From: Streptomyces bacillaris
GTDB lineage: Bacteria; Actinomycetota; Actinomycetes; Streptomycetales; Streptomycetaceae
Length of the DNA: 64,000 bases
Assembly: GCF_003268675.1 (NCBI RefSeq)
Contig: NZ_CP029378.1
Location: 3,348,001 to 3,412,000 of the forward strand
Direction of reading: 5' to 3'
Part shown: positions 25,092 through 32,684 of the stretch, piece by piece
Numbering within the stretch: the stretch's first letter is position 1
Layout: each line of letters opens with the position of its first letter
Translations under genes and position numbers: made by a program
The notes under the pieces: generated by a model
The model's input: the letters and a program-made list of their open reading frames with translations, nothing else
The model's database searches: none
What the model was told of the DNA's origin: nothing

Positions 25092-25583
25092 TCACCGCTC
25101 CGAAAACCGCTCCCCGCACCGGCTGCAGAAGACGGGCGCGGGATCCTCGGACAACCGCCCGCACTCCGCACAGACCCGGTCCAGCATGCAGGGCCCTTCG
25201 CCCCCTTCGTCCGCGGACTGCCCGCCCGGCGCCTTGATGGCAAGACCGGGCCGCCGACGGTGCACGGTGAGATAGACGAGCCCCTCCGCCCCCGCGACGA
25301 GAGCGCGCCGGGAAGTCCTGGGCAGCCAGAGAACAGAGCGCGGCCCCAACACCAACTCCCCGCCCGCCACCCGGACGAGCCCCCCGCCCTCCAGCACGAC
25401 GAGCAGCACATCGAGCACGTCCTCCTGGTGCTCCCCCACCTCCGCACCGGCAGGCAGCCGCACCAGATTGGCATCCAACTCCCGCCCCGCCTCGGCCAGC
25501 TGCCACAACGCCCCGCGCCGGTCGGGGGCGGCGGAGGCCAAGACGTCGTCCAGCAGGGCAAGGACCCGGGGAGTCGCATTCAC
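25092..25583 (-). CDS. Cupin-like protein with C-terminal zinc ribbon
   Basis: A 163-residue cytosolic protein. The first two thirds form a cupin-like beta barrel (ANLVRLPAGAEVGEHQEDVL, LLVVLEGGGLVRVAGGELVL, VLWLPRTSRRAL). The C-terminal end is a zinc ribbon with CAECG and CSRCGERF. A cupin joined to a two-Cys-pair ribbon suggests a metal- or nucleic-acid-linked sensor role, but this is inference. The GTG at 25583 is taken as the start because TAACCT ends seven bases before it (leaderless pattern); the frame opens to 25622. Confidence 0.7.
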   Translation of the reverse strand: MNATPRVLALLDDVLASAAPDRRGALWQLAEAGRELDANLVRLPAGAEVGEHQEDVLDVLLVVLEGGGLVRVAGGELVLGPRSVLWLPRTSRRALVAGAEGLVYLTVHRRRPGLAIKAPGGQSADEGGEGPCMLDRVCAECGRLSEDPAPVFCSRCGERFSER

Positions 25584-26243
25584 GGCGCCCAGGTTACGGG
25601 ATCCAGGATTCCACCCTGCCATTCAACAAGACTGACAGGAATAACCCTACCTCCCAGCAACTCACCATCGGCTTTTACGAATTTCCACCCCATATGGCTG
25701 CTACAGCACACGCAAGAGCAGCCAGACAATAGAGATCCGCCAGCCATGACCTGGCCAGGCGCCGCACCACTACGGGGTTGCCCGTTCCCTTCCGGCTCAC
25801 CCTACGGACATGGGCCTCGACCTCCATCGCCGCACGCTCCGTCGAACGAAAAAGGAAGTCAATCAAGGAAGATCCGAACGCCGAAGAGTGGATCCTCTCA
25901 TTACTATTAGTCACCAAGGTCAAGACGTGCTCTTCTTCTACATTACGCACGACAGCACAGGGAACCATGTAAATAAATACAGGATTAATGACCACGACAT
26001 TCAGGTCGGTAAGAATTATCCGCGAACGCCCAACTCGGATGATCAGAGCGGTAACTGCGAGACAAACAGCAGCGACACCAAGGGCATCAATATCGAAACC
26101 CTGCGAGAGGGAACCGAGGGCGATGAACGCGATCAAACTGAGAAGGCACGAGAAGAACCAGGTGATTAGAGCTCGTAACACGATCTTGATGAACGGTCCT
26201 GGTCGGCCGTGACCGGTGTGACGATTCGGCCGTTCGGGATAAC

Positions 26244-27052
26244 GTGAGTACCCGGCCGTGGATCGTGGACGATGACCTGTGGGCGCTGATCGAGCCTCTG
26301 CTGCCGCCCTGGCCCAAGAAGGCTCCCGGCCCGCGACCGGTTTCGGACCGGCAGTGCCTGCAGGGCATCCTGTACGTGCTGCACAACGACATCGCCTGGC
26401 AACTGCTGCCGATGGAGCTGGGATTCGGCTCGGGCCAGACCTGCTGGCGGCGGCTGGATCGGTGGCAGAAGGCCGGGGCCTTCGACCGGCTGCACCGGAT
26501 CCTGCTCGCCGAGCTGAACGCGGCCGACGAGCTGGACTGGTCCAGAGCGTGCGTCGACGGCTCCCATGTCCGCGCGAAAAAGGGGGCGCCGACACCGGTC
26601 CGTCGCCGGTCGACCGGCGGAAGACGGGCAGCAAACACCATCTGATCTGCGACGGACGCGGCACCCCGCTGAAGGTCATCACGACCGCGGCCAACGTCAA
26701 CGACGTCACCCAGACCCTCGCCCTGGTCGACGGCATCCCGCCCGTCGCCGGACGCCCGGGCCGGCCCCGCCGACGCCCCGAAGCCCTGCTCGGTGACAAG
26801 GGCTACGACTCCGCCCCCCACCGCCGCGAACTCCGCAAGCGCCGGATCCTGCCAGTGATCTCCCGCAGAGGCGCCCCGAACATCGAGGGTCTGGGCAGGC
26901 TCCGCTACGTCGTGGAGCAGACCTTCGCCCTGCTCCACCAGTTCAAACGCCTCGCGGTCCGCTGGGAACGCCGCACGGAACTCCACGACGCCTTCGTCTC
27001 CCTCGCCTGCAGTCTCATCTGCTGGAGGCGTCTCAAGAAGATCGAATCGTGA
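26244..27052 (+). CDS. IS5-family transposase, programmed -1 frameshift (copy 1)
   Basis: Two overlapping frames make a 269-residue DDE transposase. Frame 1 starts at GTG 26244 (MSTRPWIVDDDLWALIEPLL) and carries the first catalytic Asp near residue 105 (CVDGSHVRAK). Frame 2 continues from the slippery run GAAAAAGGGGG (A5 at 26577-26581, G5 at 26582-26586) by a -1 shift on AAA AAG. It gives GGADTGPSPVDRRKTGSKHH, then LLGDKGYDS with the second Asp and YVVEQTFALLHQFKRL with the Glu. The A5G5 run and overlap are the usual arrangement for the IS427 branch of IS5. The enzyme should be active if frameshifting occurs. Confidence 0.85.
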
Positions 27053-27066
27053 CTTGTGCTGCAATT

Positions 27067-27513
27067 CTAGGAGTTACGAATCACGATTGAGTTGGCGTAT
27101 GACGCGAGATCGTGGACCCAAACCTGCAGACGCCGTCTCCTGAGCATGTCCAAGAGAGGAAGGGTGTGTCGGTAGGTCGCTGACCAGGTGATGTTGGTGC
27201 CGCCATGGGGGGCTCGGGCCAGATCCACAGACCCTTGATGAGACGTGAACAGCCCTGCGGACTGTTCGTAGCTGAACCGCTGGTCGGGAACCATCTCGAC
27301 GACGCGCTCGCGGCAGCACGTACGTCCAGCGGAGGAACGGATGGTGCGCAGGTCGCCCACGCGTGCCGGTCGGTCGACTCCCGCAGGCACATCCCACTCG
27401 ACGTCGGCATAGGGGGACCACAACGGCCAGGATTCTGCGTCCAGGAGCGCCGCGTAGATGATGGCGGCAGACGCCGATGAGTGCGAAGAAGCAGTAACAG
27501 TGAGGGACGTCAT
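27067..27513 (-). CDS. SRPBCC (polyketide-cyclase-like) passenger gene, copy 1
   Basis: A 148-residue SRPBCC-fold protein inside the IS. Segments typical of the fold are HSSASAAIIYAALLDAESWP and LWSPYADVEWDVPAGVDRPA (helix and first strands), VVEMVPDQRFSYEQSAG, and GGTNITWSATYRHTLP; the end is LQVWVHDLASYANSIVI. The fold binds hydrophobic ligands; the role in the element is unknown. The ATG at 27513 lies seven bases after TACCGT next to the terminal repeat, so the element probably carries its own leaderless promoter. It ends 15 bp from the transposase stop (convergent). Confidence 0.8.
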   Translation of the reverse strand: MTSLTVTASSHSSASAAIIYAALLDAESWPLWSPYADVEWDVPAGVDRPARVGDLRTIRSSAGRTCCRERVVEMVPDQRFSYEQSAGLFTSHQGSVDLARAPHGGTNITWSATYRHTLPLLDMLRRRRLQVWVHDLASYANSIVIRNS

Positions 27514-27642
27514 CCCAGTAACGGTAGACCGTGCCTCACCATGATCGTGTTACGAGCTCTTACGGCCATGGACACCCTACGCAGAACAATACAGCGATTC
27601 TTCAATTATTCACCCCGAAATCTTCCAGTTTGAATTGATCAA

Positions 27643-27669
27643 GACGGGAGGGGCCTGCCCCCTCCCGTC
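27643..27669 (-). terminator. Hairpin after orphan tip 3
   Basis: GACGGGAGGGG (27643-27653) pairs with CCCCTCCCGTC (27659-27669) across a five-base loop. It lies 14 bp downstream of the tip 3 stop codon on the minus strand and before the start of the split immunity-like gene. It looks like a terminator without a T run. Confidence 0.55.
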
Positions 27670-27682
27670 ACCAGCCATCGCG

Positions 27683-28636
27683 TCAGCAGCCGCTAGCGTA
27701 CGACCCAAGACTCGCGTTGCCAGCCCCACAGAATCCCACGTTGAAGGCCGCGTTCACACCCGTATTTCCATAGGTGGCTCCCCAGTCCACACCGCTCCTA
27801 GGGGTTGTCGCACTCGTCCATGACCTCTTGCCGCCTCCCACACCCCTGACGCCAGGCACCTTCATCTTGGTAGCCGCAGGGACCCTGGCTATCGCCGTGG
27901 AGCTGTAGGCAGATCGCCACGTAGACGCTCCTCCAACTGCCCGGCCAAACGCAGCTGCGGTCCCACCCCCAACCGCCGTCCAGGCAAGGTCCTTCCCGAA
28001 AGCAGACCAGTCGGCTTCTCCGGTGATGCCCCAGTTGACTCGAAATTTCGCTGCCGCTATACCGGCCCCCACCGCTATACAGGCCCCAGCAGAGGCAACT
28101 ACGCATACGCCGAACGCCACGATTGTCAGACCCGTTTGAATGTTGTCCCAGTTGCTCGATACCCAGCTCTTGGAATTTCCCCAAGCAGCACCCCAGCGCC
28201 CCTTCATAATCTTGCCGAAGATGCCGTCTTCTTTGCGCTGCTTCTCGGCAGCTGCCTTCGCCCGCTTGGCCGCAGCAGCGTCCGTAGCCTTCTTCGCCCC
28301 CGCCTTGATGTCGGCCGAGCGCTTCTTGGCGTGGCTGTCGTTGACCATGTAGGTGGTGGGGTTGGCCTTGTACGCCTTGTAGCGCTTCTTGGCCTCGGTG
28401 CTCCGCTTCGGGGTTTCCTTCCACACCCACTTGCCGTTCCTGAGGGTGCAGCCGGCGTACATGCCCCGGTCGGAGGCCCAGCGTTCGTCGCCCTTGGCGT
28501 TGCCCACCGTGTGGTCGGGGCGCAGGCCCGTCGGGTCGGACTTGGTGAGCGGGCTGTTGTGGGCGTAGCTGTAGGCGTTCATCTGGGCCGGGTCGTCGAA
28601 GTCGATGATCGGGTCGACGGAGATGAAGCGGCCCAA
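27683..28636 (-). pseudogene. Orphan RHS C-terminal cassette, tip 3
   Basis: A 317-residue frame that copies the 3' end of the RHS gene from GRFISVDPIIDFDDPAQMNA onward, nearly identical through the linker KKRSADIKAGAKKATDAAAA and EDGIFGKIMKGRWG. It then diverges into its own tip: NIQTGLTIVAFGVCVVASAG (hydrophobic), an Ala/Gly-rich middle, and FCGAGNASLGSYASGC at the end. It has no signal peptide, no YD repeats, and only a TTG at the junction, so it is a silent cassette unless recombined onto the full gene. Homology stops near 28640, just after the hairpin at 28665-28699. Toxin activity of the tip is inferred from location, not from a known fold. Confidence 0.75.
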
Positions 28637-28664
28637 GACGCTGCAGCTGAGCCAGTACGCGTAT

Positions 28665-28699
28665 GGAGAGGCCCGGCGAACCTATCGCCGGGCCTCTCC
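28665..28699 (-). terminator. 14-bp perfect hairpin at cassette boundary
   Basis: GGAGAGGCCCGGCG (28665-28678) and CGCCGGGCCTCTCC (28686-28699) form a perfect 14-bp stem with a seven-base loop. It lies about 100 bp downstream of the 56-residue membrane gene and 25 bp before the RHS-homology start of tip 3, marking the border between two cassettes. Confidence 0.7.
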
Positions 28700-28797
28700 A
28701 AAATTTGACGACAGTTCATTCCAGTGAGCGAACGCCGGATTAACGCGGAGCCCGAAAGATCGACGCCCTCTCAGTTCGACTGATTAGCACCGAGAGG

Positions 28798-28968
28798 TCA
28801 TGAGTCCATATCCATGAGGATCAATCCCACCACCACAAGCCCCGCACTTACCGATGCCCCGATTTTCTGACCTCGCGTCCAGTTGTACCAGCCACGCCGC
28901 CCCTTTGTCGAGACCATCAGACCGACCCCTCCGATGGCCAGTACGGACACCCCGATATAACCCACCAT
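28798..28968 (-). CDS. Two-helix membrane protein, likely immunity to tip 2
   Basis: A 56-residue protein made of two membrane segments (MVGYIGVSVLAIGGVGLMVS and ASVSAGLVVVGLILMDMDS) joined by a short basic loop (TKGRRGWYNWTRGQK). ATG 28968 is preceded by GGGAGGGG five bases upstream. The gene begins 12 bp after the stop of orphan tip 2 and is its natural immunity candidate. No family is recognised. Confidence 0.65.
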   Translation of the reverse strand: MVGYIGVSVLAIGGVGLMVSTKGRRGWYNWTRGQKIGASVSAGLVVVGLILMDMDS

Positions 28969-28979
28969 GAACCCCTCCC

Positions 28980-29331
28980 TCAACACCCATTAGGCATTAG
29001 CCCACAATTTGCCCTCCACGCCCGCGCCTCATAGGCAAAGGTGGCCGCCACACCTGCACCCGTGTTGATTTGATCATACTGTCCTGCCCTCGCCCCTGCC
29101 TCGACAGTCCTGCCAAGGCCCGAACGCAACTTATGGAACTGACTTCTTCCCAGTCCGGATGATGGGCGATTCACGGCCCCCAGAGCACTCCTGGCCGAGG
29201 CGCCCCGATACACAACCCTGGCCGCCTTCAGTGCCACACCACCCCCGGCGACTCCCACAATGTTCAGCGAGCCGCCGACCCAATCACCCTTGGAAAAGTC
29301 GGAATAGGCATCCACTGCCGCACTTGCCATA
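28980..29331 (-). pseudogene. 3' part of orphan tip 2, severed by IS copy 2
   Basis: This encodes the last ~115 residues of tip 2: ASAAVDAYSDFSKGDWVGGS, LNIVGVAGGGVALKAARVVY, HKLRSGLGRTVEAGARAGQY and the end RANCGLMPNGC. Excising the IS and one ATA duplication joins it in frame to FVPALIPVAM of the 5' part (codons CCC GTA GCT ATG GCA AGT). The tip was therefore intact before insertion. The C-terminal Cys pair resembles the other two tips. Confidence 0.75.
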
Positions 29332-29377
29332 GAGCTCGTAACACGATCATGGTGAGGCACGGTCTACCGTTACTGGG

Positions 29378-29824
29378 ATGACGTCCCTCACTGTTACTGC
29401 TTCTTCGCACTCATCGGCGTCTGCCGCCATCATCTACGCGGCGCTCCTGGACGCAGAATCCTGGCCGTTGTGGTCCCCCTATGCCGACGTCGAGTGGGAT
29501 GTGCCTGCGGGAGTCGACCGACCGGCACGCGTGGGCGACCTGCGCACCATCCGTTCCTCCGCTGGACGTACGTGCTGCCGCGAGCGCGTCGTCGAGATGG
29601 TTCCCGACCAGCGGTTCAGCTACGAACAGTCCGCAGGGCTGTTCACGTCTCATCAAGGGTCTGTGGATCTGGCCCGAGCCCCCCATGGCGGCACCAACAT
29701 CACCTGGTCAGCGACCTACCGACACACCCTTCCTCTCTTGGACATGCTCAGGAGACGGCGTCTGCAGGTTTGGGTCCACGATCTCGCGTCATACGCCAAC
29801 TCAATCGTGATTCGTAACTCCTAG
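29378..29824 (+). CDS. SRPBCC passenger gene, copy 2
   Basis: This encodes the same 148 residues as the copy at 27067-27513. It starts at ATG 29378, seven bases after TACCGT at 29365-29370, inside the first 50 bp of the element. It converges on the transposase with 14 bp between stops. The identical product indicates recent duplication of the whole element. Confidence 0.8.
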   Translation: MTSLTVTASSHSSASAAIIYAALLDAESWPLWSPYADVEWDVPAGVDRPARVGDLRTIRSSAGRTCCRERVVEMVPDQRFSYEQSAGLFTSHQGSVDLARAPHGGTNITWSATYRHTLPLLDMLRRRRLQVWVHDLASYANSIVIRNS

Positions 29825-29838
29825 AATTGCAGCACAAG

Positions 29839-30647
29839 TCACGATTCGATCTTCTTGAGACGCCTCCAGCAGATGAGACTGCAGGCGAGGGAGACGAAGG
29901 CGTCGTGGAGTTCCGTGCGGCGTTCCCAGCGGACCGCGAGGCGTTTGAACTGGTGGAGCAGGGCGAAGGTCTGCTCCACGACGTAGCGGAGCCTGCCCAG
30001 ACCCTCGATGTTCGGGGCGCCTCTGCGGGAGATCACTGGCAGGATCCGGCGCTTGCGGAGTTCGCGGCGGTGGGGGGCGGAGTCGTAGCCCTTGTCACCG
30101 AGCAGGGCTTCGGGGCGTCGGCGGGGCCGGCCCGGGCGTCCGGCGACGGGCGGGATGCCGTCGACCAGGGCGAGGGTCTGGGTGACGTCGTTGACGTTGG
30201 CCGCGGTCGTGATGACCTTCAGCGGGGTGCCGCGTCCGTCGCAGATCAGATGGTGTTTGCTGCCCGTCTTCCGCCGGTCGACCGGCGACGGACCGGTGTC
30301 GGCGCCCCCTTTTTCGCGCGGACATGGGAGCCGTCGACGCACGCTCTGGACCAGTCCAGCTCGTCGGCCGCGTTCAGCTCGGCGAGCAGGATCCGGTGCA
30401 GCCGGTCGAAGGCCCCGGCCTTCTGCCACCGATCCAGCCGCCGCCAGCAGGTCTGGCCCGAGCCGAATCCCAGCTCCATCGGCAGCAGTTGCCAGGCGAT
30501 GTCGTTGTGCAGCACGTACAGGATGCCCTGCAGGCACTGCCGGTCCGAAACCGGTCGCGGGCCGGGAGCCTTCTTGGGCCAGGGCGGCAGCAGAGGCTCG
30601 ATCAGCGCCCACAGGTCATCGTCCACGATCCACGGCCGGGTACTCAC
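29839..30647 (-). CDS. IS5-family transposase, programmed -1 frameshift (copy 2)
   Basis: The product is identical to copy 1. Frame 1 runs from GTG 30647 to the slippery run (A5G5 on the minus strand, plus-strand positions 30305-30314); frame 2 runs to 29839. The DDE residues and the -1 frameshift are intact, so this copy should also supply transposase. Confidence 0.85.
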
Positions 30648-30722
30648 GTTATCCCGAACGGCCGAATCGTCACACCGGTCACGGCCGACCAGGACCGTTC
30701 ATCAAGATCGTGTTACGAGCTC

Positions 30723-31646
30723 ATAGCTACGGGGATCAACGCGGGAACGAATATCGCTGCGACAGATATTATCGTTGTGCGGTGCGCGTTAAGGAATTGC
30801 CCAACATTGTTCAGGCCGCTGCTGATACTCCCCCATATATCATTCTTCTTTCGGCGTTCCGCATCAGCTTTTCGACGCTCATCTGCGGCTTTCCTGGCGG
30901 CAGCCTGGTCTGCGGCCTTCTTCGCCCCTGCCTTGATGTCGGCCGAGCGCTTCTTGGCGTGGCTGTCGTTGACCATGTAGGTGGTGGGGTTGGCCTTGTA
31001 TGCCGTGTAGCGCTTCTTGGCCTCGGTGCCCCGTTTCGGGGTTTCCTTCCAGACCCATTTGCCGTTCTTGAGGGTGTAGAGCGGGCTGTTGTGGGCGTAG
31101 CTGTAGGCGTTCATCTGGGCCGGGTCGTCGAAGTCGATGATCGGGTCGACGGAGATGAAGCGGCCCAGGACGGGGTCGTACTCGCGGGCGCCCAGGTGGG
31201 TCAGGCCGGTGGGGTCGTTGGTTCCGCCGACGAAGCCGCGGGGGCCGAAGACCGGGGACTGGGCGGAGCGGAGCTGGCCGAAGGGGAGTTGCTTCCTTCG
31301 GGTCAGGGCCAGGCCGCCCGCCGCGATGGCCGTCATGGCCGTGCCCTGGTGGTCGTTGATCAGGTAGGAGACGGAGTTCCCGCTGCGGACCGCGACCGTG
31401 TCCCCGAGGTGGGTGTAGTAACGCGTCGCCGTCTTCGCGCCGTTCGCCGCGAGCTGCACCTGGTCACCGTTGGGGAGCGTCAGGGTGCTGGAGCCGTCCC
31501 CGTTCTTCGCGATGATCCGGTTGCCGTCGGCGTCATAGGTGTAGCCGGTCTGCTTGCCCGCCTCGGTGAGGGTGGCGAGCTGCCCTTCGGGGGTCCAGGT
31601 CAGGTCCTGGACGGTGGTGCCGACGGTCCGCTTGGTGGTGTTCCCG
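30723..31646 (-). pseudogene. 5' part of orphan RHS cassette, tip 2
   Basis: RHS-homologous sequence from TTKRTVGTTVQDLTWTPEGQ through the RHS-associated core (YLINDHQGTAM, GAREYDPVLGRFISVDPI) that matches 33516-34082 of the full gene almost base for base. It differs by an exact 96-bp in-frame deletion that removes the 32 residues from TKSDPTGLRPD to the MYAG segment, so SPL is joined to YTLKNGKWVW. The unique part begins near RRKKNDIWGSISSGLNNVGQ, followed by hydrophobic TTIISVAAIFVPALIPVAM where IS copy 2 interrupts it. It has no start codon context or secretion signal. Confidence 0.75.
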
Positions 31647-31886
31647 ATTGCCTCCTCGGTGGTCCGTCGGATAGACCGACGGACCACCGAGGAAAGAGCC
31701 TTTCAGCCACTCCGTTCGTTTACGCCTCACGAATCGGCCGACCAGAACTGCTGACCCCAAGGCAAATGTCGGCGGAATGAAAACTTCGCACCATCCCCCA
31801 ACACCTCTAGCCCACAATGAAACCAGGATTATTAAGGGAACGAAGGGAAGGAACAGCACGACAGACTTGGTGAATGGATTCCTCAT
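31533..31886 (-). pseudogene. Orphan small membrane (immunity-like) gene, 3' end replaced
   Basis: The ATG at 31886 opens a frame with two membrane segments (SVVLFLPFVPLIILVSLWAR and VFIPPTFALGSAVLVGRF) and a basic RRKRTEWLKG. It then runs through the hairpin at 31654-31692 and out of frame into RHS-homologous DNA until 31533. The original 3' end was probably lost when cassette 2 was joined here; only about 75 residues are native. It resembles the other small immunity-like proteins and its toxin partner is absent. Confidence 0.55.
31654..31692 (-). terminator. 17-bp perfect hairpin at cassette boundary
   Basis: CCTCGGTGGTCCGTCGG (31654-31670) pairs perfectly with CCGACGGACCACCGAGG (31676-31692) around the loop ATAGA. 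It follows the native part of the small membrane gene and lies only seven bases before the RHS-homology start at 31646. Position and strength match a terminator of the preceding cassette. Confidence 0.7.
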
Positions 31887-32072
31887 TCCCTAAGCCTAAT
31901 CCTGTCCACGCTTCTCTCGATTCCCGTCAACGACCGCTCCATACGCAAGAGCGAAAGAGAGCCCCTACCTTGGTGCGGCGCGGGCTTCGAACGGTACTGT
32001 GCGGCAGCTTGGTCCCTACCTTCACTGCTCTGCCATTCCGAGTGACGCGACCGAGGCGCCGGGGCGCAACGT

Positions 32073-32102
32073 GGCGGCCCACCGGAAACGCGACGGGCCG
32101 CC
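32073..32102 (-). terminator. Hairpin after immunity gene of full RHS
   Basis: GGCGGCCC (32073-32080) and GGGCCGCC (32095-32102) are separated by 14 bases, 13 bp downstream of the stop of the immunity-like gene at 32115. It is a moderate GC-rich terminator candidate. Confidence 0.45.
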
Positions 32103-32114
32103 CTGAGCAGCACT

Positions 32115-32684
32115 TCAAAGCCGCATGAGCAGTGGCACAGCGAAGGGGACCAACAGAACCACATCTGTCGGCCTCAGATATACCCTCCGCTCAACACTGC
32201 TGGCGCGTTCCGAAATCTGCCTGCCGCCCTCTTTCAGCCAGGAATCGATGAAACCTCGCGCACTTCGGGCCGATCTACCGCCTATCGCGCTCTGCGAGAA
32301 CGACCACACACCATATTCCCGGCCCGAATGGACGATCATCAATCCATTGTTCTCGCACTTTACCGACAGAGATTCACCGCCGGGAAAAATCTTCTCCACG
32401 ACAGGCCCTACATCTCGCACCGACCCGTTCGGATCGAGGACAATTTTACACCCGATGGCTCCACGAGCAATGGTGGCGAAAATTATTCCGGCTGCCAGAT
32501 GAATACCGATTCCCCGGAATCCGCTTTTCTCGACTTCCGCGAGACCGAAGAGGGCCAGGAAGGGACCGAGGAGAATGATCGCCGCCCAAGCGAACATCAC
32601 CGTCCCCTTCCGCCTCAGCTGAATCGACCCATCCTTCCTGTGCCTGACAAAGAGACCTCGTCTTCCACTTCGCGTGGAGTTCAC
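32115..32684 (-). CDS. Membrane PH-like immunity protein for full RHS
   Basis: A 189-residue protein whose GTG start at 32684 overlaps the RHS stop by four bases (GTGA), the classic spacing of an immunity gene. After a basic start it has two membrane segments (VMFAWAAIILLGPFLALFGL and GIHLAAGIIFATIARGAIG), then a PH-like region (CKIVLDPNGSVRDVGPVVEK to SGREYGVWSFSQSA), a helix with RGFIDSWLKEGG, and a final hydrophobic VVLLVPFAVPLLM. The same layout is seen in the IS-split gene at 25675, suggesting diverged paralogues. It should protect the membrane or cytosol against the RHS tip; the mechanism is unknown. Confidence 0.7.
   Translation of the reverse strand: MNSTRSGRRGLFVRHRKDGSIQLRRKGTVMFAWAAIILLGPFLALFGLAEVEKSGFRGIGIHLAAGIIFATIARGAIGCKIVLDPNGSVRDVGPVVEKIFPGGESLSVKCENNGLMIVHSGREYGVWSFSQSAIGGRSARSARGFIDSWLKEGGRQISERASSVERRVYLRPTDVVLLVPFAVPLLMRL

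Larger units (their letters stand above)
26169..27559 (+). mobile_element. IS5-type element with SRPBCC passenger, copy 1
   Basis: A 1391-bp element. Its terminal inverted repeats begin GAGCTCGTAACACGATC at both ends, 17 bp perfect, with partial matching beyond. It is flanked by the 3-bp duplication TTA (26166-26168 and 27560-27562). It contains a two-frame IS5-family transposase on the plus strand and a convergent SRPBCC gene on the minus strand. The second copy at 29332-30722 has the same length and identical gene products but the opposite orientation. Confidence 0.9.
25675..27569 (-). pseudogene. Membrane immunity-like gene split by IS copy 1
   Basis: The first codons (ATG GCC GTA, 27569-27561) and the rest (25675-26168) are separated by the 1391-bp element. 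Removing the element with one copy of the TTA target duplication gives an unbroken frame starting MAVITWFFSC. It has two N-terminal membrane segments (SLIAFIALGSL and ALGVAAVCLAVTALIIRV), a PH-like beta-rich cytoplasmic part (RIILTDLNVVVINPVFIYM), and a C-terminal hydrophobic helix (ADLYCLAALACAVAAIWGG). The layout matches the intact gene at 32115. It follows orphan tip 3 and was probably its immunity gene. The insertion falls after codon 3, so the protein is not made from its own start. Confidence 0.75.
29332..30722 (-). mobile_element. IS5-type element with SRPBCC passenger, copy 2
   Basis: A 1391-bp element identical in length, ends and gene products to the copy at 26169-27559 but inverted. 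It is flanked by ATA on both sides (29329-29331 and 30723-30725). With TTA for the other copy, the target site is TWA. Each copy has its own target duplication, so these are two separate insertions. It interrupts orphan tip 2. Confidence 0.9.

Noticed and set aside
25675..26799. A 374-codon frame joining antisense transposase sequence to the split immunity-like gene
   Set aside because: The first 190 codons are the antisense of the IS transposase; the join is an accident of the insertion. An expressed fusion cannot be excluded but is not supported.
26169..30722. A single composite transposon
   Set aside because: Each IS copy has its own 3-bp duplication of different sequence, which indicates two independent insertions.
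30092..31780. A 562-codon plus-strand frame across IS copy 2 and cassette 2
   Set aside because: It is antisense to both the transposase and the RHS arm and carries no domain.
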